A DNA stretch of 48,945 nucleotides from Syntrophomonadaceae bacterium (GCA_003567725.1 PWYU01000011.1:1-48945); one strand, 5' to 3'. Positions 36,097 to 44,842 are shown, counted from the first letter of the stretch. Program-made: numbers and translations. The notes: generated by a model from the sequence alone, not told the origin.

Positions 36097-36852
36097 TTAA
36101 GCTTCTTTTATCTCAACTCCGCCCATAATCGCACGGGCCTGGATCCGAACAATTTTGCTGCTGTCTTCCATAACATTGCTTTCAATTTTTCGTCCACCGA
36201 TCAGACCGCCGTCTTCATAATCCTTAAAAGTTACCCCGCCAAGGACGGCATTACCGTCATATACTACAGCCAGGCCGCGCGGTATCTTTACCTCGATTCC
36301 GCCCATAATCGCAGTTAAATCGATAACCGTTTCGCCTTCCGCAATCTCGGCCGATCTCAAGTCCATCTCAATCCCGCCCATGAAAGCAAAATAACTTCCA
36401 CTTCCGAGTTTCCAGGGTTCAGAACCGCCAACGTTGGCGCCGCCCATAAAGGCAAAGCGACCACCCCTGGCCGAGCTAAAAGCCCGGCCGCGCAAAAGGT
36501 TTAACCCTATCAATATCAGGATTAAGGGCCAGAGCAAATTCCAAAAGATACTGGTATCCACATAAAACAGATCCAGATTACGGCCAAGAAAAATCACTCC
36601 GACCGCTACTGCTATCAGGCCGGTTACAAACTGGCCCCAGGAGAAAAAGACTTTCTGTTCGCCTTCAGCAGAAGCAGACCCAAAAGAAGCAAATATCCAG
36701 TTTAAACCGAGCACCACTGGTATGGCCGGCCAGAGGCGGATAATCTGCCTAACATCGATCTCAATCCCTTCGACCAGGTTGTTTAAGAGCAAAATTACAC
36801 CGATAACTAAAATAACTAAGCCCAGAAAAAATCTACCGCTGACAAAACGCAT
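36097..36852 (-). CDS. LiaF-like membrane protein (cell-envelope stress family)
   Basis: 251 residues. The first part has membrane helices (FFLGLVILVIGVILLLNN; PAIPVVLGLNWIFASF; FVTGLIAVAVGVIFLGRNL; LLWPLILILIGLNLL). The second part is a beta-helix-like domain with recurring MGG turns (FAFMGGA, FAFMGGIEMDL, AIMGGIEVKIPRG, AIMGGVEIKEA), typical of LiaF and related proteins. LiaF restrains the LiaRS envelope-stress system; no liaRS is present here. ATG 36852 is used because GGAGG stands eight bases before it. Confidence 0.85.
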   Translation of the reverse strand: MRFVSGRFFLGLVILVIGVILLLNNLVEGIEIDVRQIIRLWPAIPVVLGLNWIFASFGSASAEGEQKVFFSWGQFVTGLIAVAVGVIFLGRNLDLFYVDTSIFWNLLWPLILILIGLNLLRGRAFSSARGGRFAFMGGANVGGSEPWKLGSGSYFAFMGGIEMDLRSAEIAEGETVIDLTAIMGGIEVKIPRGLAVVYDGNAVLGGVTFKDYEDGGLIGGRKIESNVMEDSSKIVRIQARAIMGGVEIKEA

Positions 36853-37113
36853 TTTATAAGCCTCCAAACTATTATTATCTACACATGATAAATATCTAAG
36901 CAGTGCAGCGATAAGTGATCATCTAAGCAGTGCCTGCAAAGACAGATTAATTGTCATCTTTAAAAATCTAAGTTCCAGCAGAATAAGCTATAAATTCGTC
37001 TGCCTGGCACGGCGTTTTTTGAAATAGGCTATACTTCATCGTAGTGATATCCAAATTATAGCATATTTATAGTTTAATTACCCCATTTTTATCAAAATAT
37101 CCATAAAGGTTAC

Positions 37114-37220
37114 TACACAACCTGTGCTTTCATGATCCAGTAATGCCCGCTGAAGAAAGTTGAAAAGAGCACAGTTTTCTTCAGCAGGCAACCGCAATTA
37201 AATATAGCCAGGTTGATACC
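37114..37220. repeat. Dispersed repeat family B, copy 2
   Basis: Matches family B copy 1 over about 100 bases, including TTCAGCAGGCAACCGCA and TAAATATAG. It is followed after about 12 bases by family A copy 2. The stretch 36868-37113 upstream holds no gene; it has two copies of TCTAAGCAGTG (about 36895 and 36923). Confidence 0.75.
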
Positions 37221-37232
37221 TGTAAAATATTG

Positions 37233-37350
37233 GTTGCTACTGAGCCTGATATCCTTGTTGAATGATAAGCATCGCCATGGGGACAGTTCGAACGCCCCGT
37301 AAAGCTTAGCTCTAAAGCCAAAGGCAAGACGGTGGAAACGCCCCCTGTGG
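37233..37350. repeat. Dispersed repeat family A, copy 2
   Basis: Contains TTGCTACTG, CCTTGTTGAATGATAAGCA, CCATGGGGAC, TTCGAACG, AAGACGGTGGAA and CCCCCTGTGG, aligned with copy 1. The hairpin is partly decayed. It ends 70 bases before the tRNA promoter. Confidence 0.75.
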
Positions 37351-37420
37351 TTTAGCGGGCTGGACATGGGAATAGCTGCAAATATTATTAAAGAGAGCCT
37401 GCAAATTAAGGTTTTTAACG

Positions 37421-37449
37421 TTGACTTTTCAAAAGGCGCATGCTAAAAT
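37421..37449 (+). promoter_or_regulatory. Promoter for the tRNA-His/tRNA-Gln pair
   Basis: TTGACT (37421-37426), 17-base spacer, TAAAAT (37444-37449), about 33 bases before the first tRNA. Confidence 0.7.
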
Positions 37450-37482
37450 TAACAGCGCAACAAGAAGATAGCGAAACTATGC

Positions 37483-37560
37483 GGTGGGTGTAGCTCAGTC
37501 GGTTAGAGCGCCAGGTTGTGGCCCTGGAGGCCGTGGGTTCGAATCCCATCACTCACCCCA
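37483..37560 (+). tRNA. tRNA-His (anticodon GTG)
   Basis: Acceptor arms GTGGGTG/CACTCAC with a G at 37483 opposite the discriminator C, the extra G-1 identity element of tRNA-His. The anticodon loop TTGTGGC gives GTG. The T arm has GTTCGAATC, and CCA is encoded at 37558-37560. Confidence 0.97.
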
Positions 37561-37564
37561 GTGC

Positions 37565-37639
37565 TGGGGCGTGGCCAAGTGGTAAGGCACGGGATTTTGG
37601 TTCCCGCATGCGCAGGTTCGAATCCTGCCGCCCCAGCCA
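37565..37639 (+). tRNA. tRNA-Gln (anticodon TTG)
   Basis: Acceptor arms TGGGGCG/CGCCCCA, D-arm region GTGGCCAAGTGGTAAGGC, anticodon loop TTTTGGT (anticodon TTG), T arm GTTCGAATC, and encoded CCA at the end. It lies four bases after tRNA-His and is probably co-transcribed. No clear terminator follows before the convergent methyltransferase stop. Confidence 0.97.
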
Positions 37640-37668
37640 CTTTTATACCCTTTTTTAAAAGCATATCA

Positions 37669-37716
37669 CTGCTTCCTTTAGCAGACAACCGCAACTAAAT
37701 ATAGCTGATTTGAAGC
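37669..37716. repeat. Dispersed repeat family B, partial copy 3
   Basis: Right-hand half of family B: TTTAGCAGACAACCGCA followed by ACTAAATATAGCTGATTTGA, matching copies 1 and 2 with few changes. It lies 30 bases after tRNA-Gln and ten before the methyltransferase stop. Confidence 0.65.
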
Positions 37717-37725
37717 CAATATATT

Positions 37726-38799
37726 TTATTTTTCCAGGCGCAGGCAGGTATCCCCGCCCCGAAAGCGAAACAAGCCGCTCAAACGAAACCCGGCCTCAAT
37801 CCCGCAGTGCAAAGCTTCCCGGACGGTAGGCAGATAAAAAGCATCTACTTCCAGGGTCCGGTTCAGGTAGAAAAGGGCTGATTCCTTCGGTGCGGTGCGT
37901 TTTTCATTAAGGTACCGGTGCTGCAGGTATAGGACCCCTTTCGGATCGAGAGAGGTATGTATTTTTTGCAGCACTCCCTGAAGCATCTCCGGCGTCCGGT
38001 GAAATACATTTACCGCCAATACTACCTGGTAACCCCGGCCAAAACTGTCCTGGTAGAAGTCGCCGCCTACAGCTTTAATCCGCTCTTTTAGGCCGTATTC
38101 CTCAATATACGTACGGGTTACCCCGATTATTTCTGGCAGGTCAAATATAACTCCTTCAAGGCTATTATTAATATGACAAAGGGCAGCCGTATAAAGACCG
38201 TGGCTGCCGCCCAGATCAAGCACCCGGCCGGCCCGGTAAAAGCGGGGATGGGCAGCAACCAGGCCCGTAAGCCGCCTGATGCTGCCGCTGGAACGGGCAT
38301 GCTGAACCATTAAACGGGTAAATGGCCCGGGATCTTTTCTGGCCTGCCCGGCTGCAGAAGGGCCTGTTGAAGGCCGCACCGGAGAGCGGGAAAGTTTTTC
38401 TTCAAGCTCCGCAGGCTGCATCAATCTCGAAAATCGTCCCTTGATTAGCTCACGGATGCTGTATGGCGAGCTGTTTTTCAAATATAATCTAGAAATAGCC
38501 GAGGGTTTGAATATTTGTACATCCGGTTTATAAACTTTATTGAGCAGCCCCATGGAAACGTAAACGTCCAGCAGGGCCCGGGTTTTCCTGCTATCATAGC
38601 CCAGCCGTCCCGAGATTTCAGCTGCAGATTTACCGGGCCCGAAAAGCTCAAATAAGTCTTTTTCCAGGGCAAACTGGATCAGATAGGCCTCTTCCGCTGC
38701 TTGAAGGGTTATAATCAGCGCTTCGCCGGTAATTCCTGCCGGGCCCATAATCCGGTCCAGCTTACCAGCGCCGCCGGTTTTATCAATTTTTTCTTTCAT
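37726..38799 (-). CDS. SAM-dependent O-methyltransferase-like protein
   Basis: 357 residues. The N-terminal winged-helix/dimerisation region (about 20-100; KSAAEISGRLGYDSRKTRALLDVYVSMGLL) precedes a class I methyltransferase domain with motif I VLDLGGSHGLYTAAL, acidic loop VIFDLPEIIGV, GDFYQDSFGRGYQVVLAVNV and the base region VFHRTPEML. This is the layout of plant-type and hydroxyneurosporene-type O-methyltransferases. The substrate is unknown. ATG 38799 is preferred, with a G-rich ribosome site (GGTGGGGGGG) ten bases upstream; a longer frame begins at 38853. It follows the ABC importer genes on the same strand after 227 bases. Confidence 0.8.
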   Translation of the reverse strand: MKEKIDKTGGAGKLDRIMGPAGITGEALIITLQAAEEAYLIQFALEKDLFELFGPGKSAAEISGRLGYDSRKTRALLDVYVSMGLLNKVYKPDVQIFKPSAISRLYLKNSSPYSIRELIKGRFSRLMQPAELEEKLSRSPVRPSTGPSAAGQARKDPGPFTRLMVQHARSSGSIRRLTGLVAAHPRFYRAGRVLDLGGSHGLYTAALCHINNSLEGVIFDLPEIIGVTRTYIEEYGLKERIKAVGGDFYQDSFGRGYQVVLAVNVFHRTPEMLQGVLQKIHTSLDPKGVLYLQHRYLNEKRTAPKESALFYLNRTLEVDAFYLPTVREALHCGIEAGFRLSGLFRFRGGDTCLRLEK

Positions 38800-39026
38800 T
38801 TCACTTAATCCCCCCCACCTTTCATCCGGTTTACTCCCCGCAAATACTGCCACTTTAACTACAAAGCCCTGTTTAGCAACACTTAACCTGCCAGGCCGGA
38901 AAAAATACCGGTAAAGCTACCTGGCATTGATTGCCCAGGCCGACATCATAGCGCCGCACATACCGGCAGCATTACCGCCAGCCCCGGATAAAGCGCCCTT
39001 AACAGGGCCTTTTGTTGGTTTAACCT

Positions 39027-40604
39027 TTATTCAAGGTATACCTTAAACAGGTCCGGCCGGAAGTTAAAATCCATCTCCAGGTTTTTTACATAATCCCTGG
39101 CTCCATAAACACTCAGATCATGGTAAACAGGGACAAGCGGTGATTTTTCTTCCACTAAGTCCTGTAGTTCAAGATAAAGCTCCCGCCTTTTATCCCGGTC
39201 CATCTCCTGGACAGCCGCCTCAATCAGCTGATCTGCTTCCGCACTGGAAAACTCCACGCCCCGGCTACGGTTAAAACCGGACCCGGTCTGGATCCATGAG
39301 CTAAAAAAATCATCGGGATCCTGCCCGGTCCAGGGGCAAAAAGAAATATGGAAATCGCCCTGCTGTACTTTTTCACTATAGGCGCCCATTTCAATTGTTT
39401 CAATTTCAGCTTCTATACCCAGCTTGTTCAGCTCTGTCAGCAGGTACTGGGCTATCGAAGACATTGGCCAGCGGGCGGCCCAGCTGGAATTAACCAGGAT
39501 ATGCAGTTTTTCACCTTCTGCTAAATTTTCTTCCAGCAGGCGCTTTGCTTCTTCCGGATCATACTCATAGCGTGTCAATTCATCATCCAGCCAGAACCCG
39601 GCCAGCGGAGTAATCACCGCCCTGCCCGGCTCCCCGTAACCATCAAGCAGGGAGTCAACAAGTTCTTCCCGGTCCAGTAACTTAGAAATTCCTCTTCTGA
39701 TTTCGGGATTATCGACCGGCGCACTTTCAGTCTGGAAAAACATATAAATAGAGGTCAGGACCTGCTGGGTTTTTAATTCAATGCCCGCTATGTTTTCCAG
39801 TTCGGGCACCTGTTCAGGAAGGATAATGCCTACGTCAACCAGGGCATCGACCTCTCCTGCCTGCAGCGCAGAAACCCTGGTAGCCTCATCAGGAATGTGG
39901 TGAAAAATAACACTGCCCACGTTCGGCTCGCCTTTCCAGTAATTCCCGTAAGCCTGGAGGAAAATTTTATCTTCACCGTAACGGTCGAATGTGTAAGGCC
40001 CTGTCCCCACAGGCGCTTCCAGTCCCGTACCATCAGCCTCAATTACTGCCGGGCTGAACATGGCGCCTGGAAAATAGCTGATCAGGACGGGAAAAGCAGG
40101 CAAAGGGCGGTTTAGTTCTATCTCCAGGATATAGGTATCTAAAACCTGCACGTTTTCCATGTATTTGTAACTGTCTGAAGTCTGCGGGTGTTCGCTCAGG
40201 CGAACGATGTTAACCCGGGCGGCTTCTGCGTCGAAATATTCACCATCATGGAAGGTCACACCTTCCCGGAGCCGGAAAGTCCAGGTTTTACCATCTTCTG
40301 AAGCGGTGATCTCTTCAGCCAGCCACGGTTCCGGCTCCAGGTCTTCATCAAGATAAACCAGCCCTTCCCAGACATTGGTACTGCCGTGTAAATAAGTCCT
40401 GTCTTCCGATCCGTAATAGAAATCACGGCCTACCCCGATGGTCAAAGGATCCTTTTGGCCTTCATCATTTTCATCCACCACAACTTCTTCTTCATCTTCC
40501 AGGCCTTCCAGGGGATCTTCCGCTTCCTCACAGCCTGATGCCCACACAAGGGCAAGCATTGCCGCAGCCGTCATTATCAGTATAAACAGGTTGCGCTTAA
40601 ACAT
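39027..40604 (-). CDS. ABC importer substrate-binding lipoprotein (Opp/Dpp/NikA family)
   Basis: 525 residues of the SBP family 5. The signal has FILIMTAAAMLALVWASGC, a lipobox ending at Cys, followed by an acidic linker (EEAEDPLEGLEDEEEVV). The binding domain has WTFRLREGVTFHDGEYFDAE, a family signature, and LYLELQDLVEEKSPLVPVYH near the end. Members bind peptides, nickel complexes or glutathione; the ligand cannot be read from the sequence. ATG 40604 is preferred because GAGGAGG lies six bases before it, inside a longer frame. Confidence 0.9.
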   Translation of the reverse strand: MFKRNLFILIMTAAAMLALVWASGCEEAEDPLEGLEDEEEVVVDENDEGQKDPLTIGVGRDFYYGSEDRTYLHGSTNVWEGLVYLDEDLEPEPWLAEEITASEDGKTWTFRLREGVTFHDGEYFDAEAARVNIVRLSEHPQTSDSYKYMENVQVLDTYILEIELNRPLPAFPVLISYFPGAMFSPAVIEADGTGLEAPVGTGPYTFDRYGEDKIFLQAYGNYWKGEPNVGSVIFHHIPDEATRVSALQAGEVDALVDVGIILPEQVPELENIAGIELKTQQVLTSIYMFFQTESAPVDNPEIRRGISKLLDREELVDSLLDGYGEPGRAVITPLAGFWLDDELTRYEYDPEEAKRLLEENLAEGEKLHILVNSSWAARWPMSSIAQYLLTELNKLGIEAEIETIEMGAYSEKVQQGDFHISFCPWTGQDPDDFFSSWIQTGSGFNRSRGVEFSSAEADQLIEAAVQEMDRDKRRELYLELQDLVEEKSPLVPVYHDLSVYGARDYVKNLEMDFNFRPDLFKVYLE

Positions 40605-40651
40605 ATTTTTCCTCCTCATTTAGGTTAGTGAATCGCCCTTGCCCTGCCCGG

Positions 40652-41626
40652 TCAGGTAAGGTGACAGGCCGTCCCGTGATTATCTGCTACCTTTTTAAAT
40701 ATCGGTGCTTGTTCGCTGCACACCGCTTTCTTTTCGCTGCAGCGGGGGTGAAAAGGACAACCCGTAGGGTAAGCCGAAGGATCCGGCGGCTCGCCCGGCA
40801 GGAAACGCGGTGAAAAAGAACCATCAAGGCTGGGTTCGCTTTCAAGTAAAGCCCTGGTATAAGGATGAATGGAGGCAGCCATTTCCGCAGCCGGAAAATC
40901 TTCTACGATCCTTCCGGCATACATAACCAGGACCCGCCGGCACAGGTAACGTACCGCCGGAAGGTCATGCGAAACCAGCAGGTAATGAACGCCAAATCTA
41001 TCACCCAGCTCCAGGAAAAGATTTAAAAGCTGGCCCTGCAGGGACACATCAAGCCCTGAGGTAACCTCATCGCATATCAGCAGGTCAGGATTTATGATTA
41101 CAGCACGGGCAATAGCCAGCCGCCTTTTTTGCCCTCCGCTGAACTCGTGAGGGAAACGTTCAAAGTGATCAGGGGACAGCCCCACCTGGCCCATTATTTC
41201 TGTAATCCTCTCCAGGCGTTCTTTCCGCTTCATCCCGGGAAAAAAATTACGCAGCGGTTCAGATAAAATCTTTTCCACTGTATGACGGGGATTAAGCGAA
41301 GCGGCAGCGTCCTGAAAAATTACCTGTACCTGCCTCCTGAAAGGCAGAAGCATTTTTTCCGGCAGATCACCGATCGCTTCATCCTTGAATCGCAAGCTGC
41401 CCGTTGTTGGCTTTTCCAAGCGTGAAATCAGGCGGGCCAAAGTGCTTTTACCTGAACCGCTTTCACCAACCAGGCCGGTATTGCCACTCCTGCTACCGGC
41501 ACCACGGGCGTTTTCCAAATCCAGATCAAGGCTGACATCATAAACAGCCCGGATCTCTTCTTTATGCCACAGGCCTTTTGAAGTAAAATAGCTCTTGCCC
41601 AGGTTACGGCCGCTTAAAAAAGTCAC
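40652..41626 (-). CDS. ABC importer ATPase (DppF/NikE-like)
   Basis: 324 residues. Walker A GLVGESGSGKSTLARLI, Q-loop QVIFQDAAASLNPRHT, signature SGGQKRRLAIARAVI, Walker B LLICDEVTSGLD and H-loop LVSHDLPAVRYL. The C-terminal oligopeptide-transporter motif has PTGCPFHPRC and further Cys. A Gly/Ser/Arg-rich insertion (about residues 38-48, NARGAGSRSGNTG) just before Walker A is unusual. The start overlaps the previous gene by four bases. Confidence 0.93.
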   Translation of the reverse strand: MTFLSGRNLGKSYFTSKGLWHKEEIRAVYDVSLDLDLENARGAGSRSGNTGLVGESGSGKSTLARLISRLEKPTTGSLRFKDEAIGDLPEKMLLPFRRQVQVIFQDAAASLNPRHTVEKILSEPLRNFFPGMKRKERLERITEIMGQVGLSPDHFERFPHEFSGGQKRRLAIARAVIINPDLLICDEVTSGLDVSLQGQLLNLFLELGDRFGVHYLLVSHDLPAVRYLCRRVLVMYAGRIVEDFPAAEMAASIHPYTRALLESEPSLDGSFSPRFLPGEPPDPSAYPTGCPFHPRCSEKKAVCSEQAPIFKKVADNHGTACHLT

Positions 41627-42621
41627 GAGGCAGCTATCTCTCCTTTTGTAAGTATTGCGCTTTTCACCAGGTGGCAGGCCACCTGGCGGCCGGAATCCAC
41701 CTCTAGCATTTCAGGAACCCTGCTGAGGCAAATACCCGCAGCTTCAGGGCAGCGGGGGTAAAAAGAGCACCCTTCAGGAAGAAGGGCCAGGTCCGGCGGG
41801 CTGCCCTGGATCGGTTTCAGGGTCCCGGGGCAAAAAGATGGATGGGATCGCAGAAGGGCCTGCGTATAAGGGTGTAGGGGCTGTTTAAAAACCTTCTTCA
41901 GCTGCCCCTTTTCTACGATCCTGCCGGCATAAATTACCGCCACCTGGTCAGCAACCGCCGCTGCTGCTGCCAGATCATGGGTTATGAATAAAATAGACAT
42001 ACAGCAATCTTCCAGGTGCTTTTTCAAGTAGTGAAGAACCTGGGCTTGCAGGGTTACGTCAAGAGAAGTAGTTGCTTCATCTGTAATCAGGATCCGGGGA
42101 TGAAGGCATAAGGCCATGGCCAGGGCTGCTCTCTGGCGCATACCACCGCTTAGCTGAAAAGGAAAGCTGCGGAATACCCGCCCGGCAGGAAGGCCTAGGT
42201 CAGCCATTTTTTCCAGGGCCATTTCTTTAGCCTGGCCGTTTGGCAGACGCCGGTGGGCATTTATAGTCTCACAAATGTGTCCGCCCACAGTACGAACCGG
42301 GTTAAAAGTAGACAATGAATCTTGAAACACCAGGGCCAGTTCTTCACCCCGGACCAGGCGCATCTCTTCCTTCCCAAGCTTGAGCAGGTCCCGGTTATCA
42401 AGGATTACCTCCCCGCCGGTTATCTTTCCGGGCGGTGGGACGATGCGCAGCAGAGAAAGGGCGGTAATACTCTTTCCGGCCCCGCTTTCGCCAATTAAAG
42501 CCAGGCAGCGACCTTCTTTCATTGAAAAACTGATCCCCTTCGCCGCCCGCACCTCTCCCCGGGGAGTGGGAAATACTGTCTGTAAATCCTTTACTTCTAA
42601 AACATTGCTGCTGTTTTCCAG
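41623..42621 (-). CDS. ABC importer ATPase (DppD/NikD-like), apparent CTG start
   Basis: 332 residues if begun at CTG 42621. Walker A LIGESGAGKSITALSLL, Q-loop LALVFQDSLSTFNPVRT, signature LSGGMRQRAALAMALC, Walker B ILITDEATTSLD, H-loop FITHDLAAAAAV, and the C-terminal PEGCSFYPRC motif. A frame beginning at 42552 would lack the first beta strands; upstream in the same frame are VLEVKDLQTVFPTPRGEVRA, clearly part of the fold. No ATG, GTG or TTG stands between these and the AAGGAGG at about 42630-42636; CTG lies about eight bases after it. Confidence 0.92.
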   Translation of the reverse strand: MENSSNVLEVKDLQTVFPTPRGEVRAAKGISFSMKEGRCLALIGESGAGKSITALSLLRIVPPPGKITGGEVILDNRDLLKLGKEEMRLVRGEELALVFQDSLSTFNPVRTVGGHICETINAHRRLPNGQAKEMALEKMADLGLPAGRVFRSFPFQLSGGMRQRAALAMALCLHPRILITDEATTSLDVTLQAQVLHYLKKHLEDCCMSILFITHDLAAAAAVADQVAVIYAGRIVEKGQLKKVFKQPLHPYTQALLRSHPSFCPGTLKPIQGSPPDLALLPEGCSFYPRCPEAAGICLSRVPEMLEVDSGRQVACHLVKSAILTKGEIAAS

Positions 42622-42694
42622 GACCGGACCCTCCTTGCTTGGCTGTTAGTTTTTAGGGCTGATATTTAAAATTCCAGCCTTTAATAAGCCCTGA

Positions 42695-43585
42695 CTATTT
42701 AATTCGTTTTGCTCCTGCCACAAAAACCGGCTGTTTTCCCTTTCCGAACCCGTAGGCACGCGGCCGGGTAAACCCCTGGGGGTCAAAGACATCCCTCAAC
42801 CCATCGCCCAGCAGGTTAAAGCCAAGGACAGTTACGGCAATTGCCGTGCCGGGATATAGCATCAGCTGGGGCTGGGTAACAATGTAATTTCGGGCCTCAT
42901 TAATCATGGCTCCCCATTCCGGCAGGGGCGGCTGAGCCCCTAACCCAAGGAAAGAAAGGGTTGATATTGATAAAACAAGGCTTCCGAGATTCAAAGTAGC
43001 CATCACCGCTACGGGGGGTAAAACATTGGGGAGGAGATGATGCCAGATTATGCCGCCCGGGGCCGTCCCTGAAGCACGGGCCGCCAGGATAAATTCTTTT
43101 TCTTTCAAAGAGAGAACCATTCCCCGCACCACCCGGGCATACTGGACCCACGACACCAGGGCCAAAGCTATTAAGATGTTAATCAAACCCGGGCCCAGGA
43201 CACCTGTAACCACCAGGGCCAGGATTAGGTTGGGAAAAGCCAGGACAATGTCTGCCATCCGCATCAATATACTGTCTACAATACCGCCCAGGTAACCGGC
43301 CGCCAGCCCTGCCGGGACTCCGATCAGGATGATGATTAACAGCACCGATAACGAGTACTGCAAGGTCATCCTCCCTCCAAAGAGCAGCCTCGACAACAAA
43401 CAACGGCCCAGGGGATCGGTCCCCAGGGGATAATCATTTCCAGCAGGCTGGAGGCGCTCCGCCAGGGATACCGGAAGGGGATCGTGGGGAGACAGCAGCG
43501 GGGCTGCCATGGTCAGCACAAAAACCAGGAGAATTACTCCTAATCCGGCCAGTGACATGGGATCACGCAAAAACCTTACCGTCAT
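42695..43585 (-). CDS. ABC importer permease (DppC/NikC-like)
   Basis: 296 residues, about six helices. N-terminal LAGLGVILLVFVLTMAAPLL and the HDPLPVSLAERLQPAGNDYPLGTDPLGR segment are typical of the C-type permease. ARASGTAPGGIIWHHLLPNV is the EAA loop that touches the ATPases. LSFLGLGAQPPLPEWGAMI is a further signature. It overlaps the B-type permease by four bases. Confidence 0.93.
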   Translation of the reverse strand: MTVRFLRDPMSLAGLGVILLVFVLTMAAPLLSPHDPLPVSLAERLQPAGNDYPLGTDPLGRCLLSRLLFGGRMTLQYSLSVLLIIILIGVPAGLAAGYLGGIVDSILMRMADIVLAFPNLILALVVTGVLGPGLINILIALALVSWVQYARVVRGMVLSLKEKEFILAARASGTAPGGIIWHHLLPNVLPPVAVMATLNLGSLVLSISTLSFLGLGAQPPLPEWGAMINEARNYIVTQPQLMLYPGTAIAVTVLGFNLLGDGLRDVFDPQGFTRPRAYGFGKGKQPVFVAGAKRIK

Positions 43586-44535
43586 CCTGTTTGCCCCTCC
43601 CCTTCTTCCATCTTTACCCGGGGATCGAGGAAGCGGTAAGAAATATCAATCAACAGGTTCAAAAATACGAAAGCCACTCCCATCAGTAAAACATAGCCCT
43701 GGATGACCGGGTAGTTCCGGTCAAAAATAGCATCCACCGCCAGCCGCCCCACACCCGGCCAGGCAAAAATCCGTTCTATGACCACGGTGCCGCCGAGCAG
43801 GTGCCCCATGGTAATCCCCAGCAGGGTAACCACAGGGATCAGGGCATTGCGCAGGGCATAGTTGCCGATAATAACAGTTTCTTTAAGACCTCTTGAACGG
43901 GCGGAGCGGATAAAGTCAAGCTGGAGTACTTCAAGCAGGTTAGCCCGCAGAAGGCGGGCATAAGTAGCCGCCAACCCAAAACCAAGGGTGATAGACGGCA
44001 ACACCAGGCCGATTAAACCTTCCCCTCTTCCCATAACCGGAATCCACTGTGTCGGCACTGCAATATAGGTAATTAAAAGCAGGCCTAAATAAAAGGAAGG
44101 AATCGAAGCGCCCACCAGCGCTGTCAGGCGTCCAAGATGATCACCAAAGGTACCTCTTAGCAGGGCAGCTGCTGTCCCCAGGGGCAGGGCCAGGATGAAC
44201 ATCACTGCCAGGCCGCCTGCCGCCAGCTCAATTGTAGCAGGCAGGCGGCTAATTATCTCCCGGCTAACCGGTTCCCCTGTAGTAAAAGATGTACCCAGAT
44301 TACCCTGTATTACACCCTGCAGCCAACTTAGGTACCGCACTGGAAGGGGTTCTCCCAACCCCAGGGCTTCCCGGGCCCGCTCCAGGTTTTCAGGAGTTAC
44401 CTCTATATCGCGCCGGGAAAGCATTATTTCGGCCGGATCACCGGGGGCAATATCCATCAGGATAAAAGTAATAAAAGTAACACCCAGTAGAACAGGTATC
44501 AGGGTTAAAAACCTTTTAGCCAGGTATTTCAGCAT
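43582..44535 (-). CDS. ABC importer permease (DppB/NikB-like)
   Basis: 317 residues, six helices. MLKYLAKRFLTLIPVLLGVT is the usual start; DIAPGDPAEIMLSRR, GNLGTSFTTGEPVSREI and the EAA loop (IRSARSRGLKETVIIGNYAL) follow. First gene of the importer operon B-C-D-F-A. ATG 44535 matches family starts; GTG codons at 44559 and 44550 are alternatives, and no site has a strong ribosome-binding sequence at ideal spacing. Confidence 0.92.
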   Translation of the reverse strand: MLKYLAKRFLTLIPVLLGVTFITFILMDIAPGDPAEIMLSRRDIEVTPENLERAREALGLGEPLPVRYLSWLQGVIQGNLGTSFTTGEPVSREIISRLPATIELAAGGLAVMFILALPLGTAAALLRGTFGDHLGRLTALVGASIPSFYLGLLLITYIAVPTQWIPVMGRGEGLIGLVLPSITLGFGLAATYARLLRANLLEVLQLDFIRSARSRGLKETVIIGNYALRNALIPVVTLLGITMGHLLGGTVVIERIFAWPGVGRLAVDAIFDRNYPVIQGYVLLMGVAFVFLNLLIDISYRFLDPRVKMEEGEGQTG

Positions 44536-44657
44536 ATCTTTTCGCTGCACTCCATTCACAGTCTATAACAAAGCAGATCGCCCGTTCGTGCCATCAATAA
44601 CTGAAAGCGTAACACTACAGGTCCAAAAAAAAAGGCTTCTTCGTAACACGAACTACT

Positions 44658-44670
44658 GTGATGTTATCAC
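44658..44670. promoter_or_regulatory. Palindrome over the -10 of the importer promoter (candidate operator)
   Basis: GTGATGTTATCAC: five-base arms GTGAT/ATCAC around GTT. It covers the -10 hexamer of the predicted promoter, a position typical for a repressor. It does not resemble the long-spaced NikR site. The regulator is unknown. Confidence 0.5.
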
Positions 44671-44689
44671 GTTTTAAAGGCTATTTCAA
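44661..44689 (-). promoter_or_regulatory. Promoter for the ABC importer operon
   Basis: On the minus strand TTGAAA (44689-44684), 17-base spacer, TAACAT (44666-44661). The transcript would have a leader of about 120 bases containing a T9 run (44629-44636 region) after a small TTCGT/ACGAA hairpin. Confidence 0.65.
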
Positions 44690-44842
44690 GAACCAGATAA
44701 CTACCTGACGAATTTTGAACATTGAGGCCTCTGCACCTTTCGGGGAATTCGGCTGTAACACCGCAAGAAGTCTCTTTCTATTTCCAACCCCTTATTACCT
44801 ATTTAAACCTGCTTAAAGTTTACACGAAGGCAAAGAATGGAC

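Noticed and set aside
38904-39010. Small Gly/Ala-rich peptide after the substrate-binding protein gene (minus strand, ...GALSGAGGNAAGMCGAMM...)
   Set aside because: The frame has no ATG, GTG or TTG near its beginning and no placed ribosome site; only an internal ATG would give about 15 residues.
44195-44677. 160-codon plus-strand frame over the importer permease
   Set aside because: Shadow of the permease gene; composition reflects the opposite strand.
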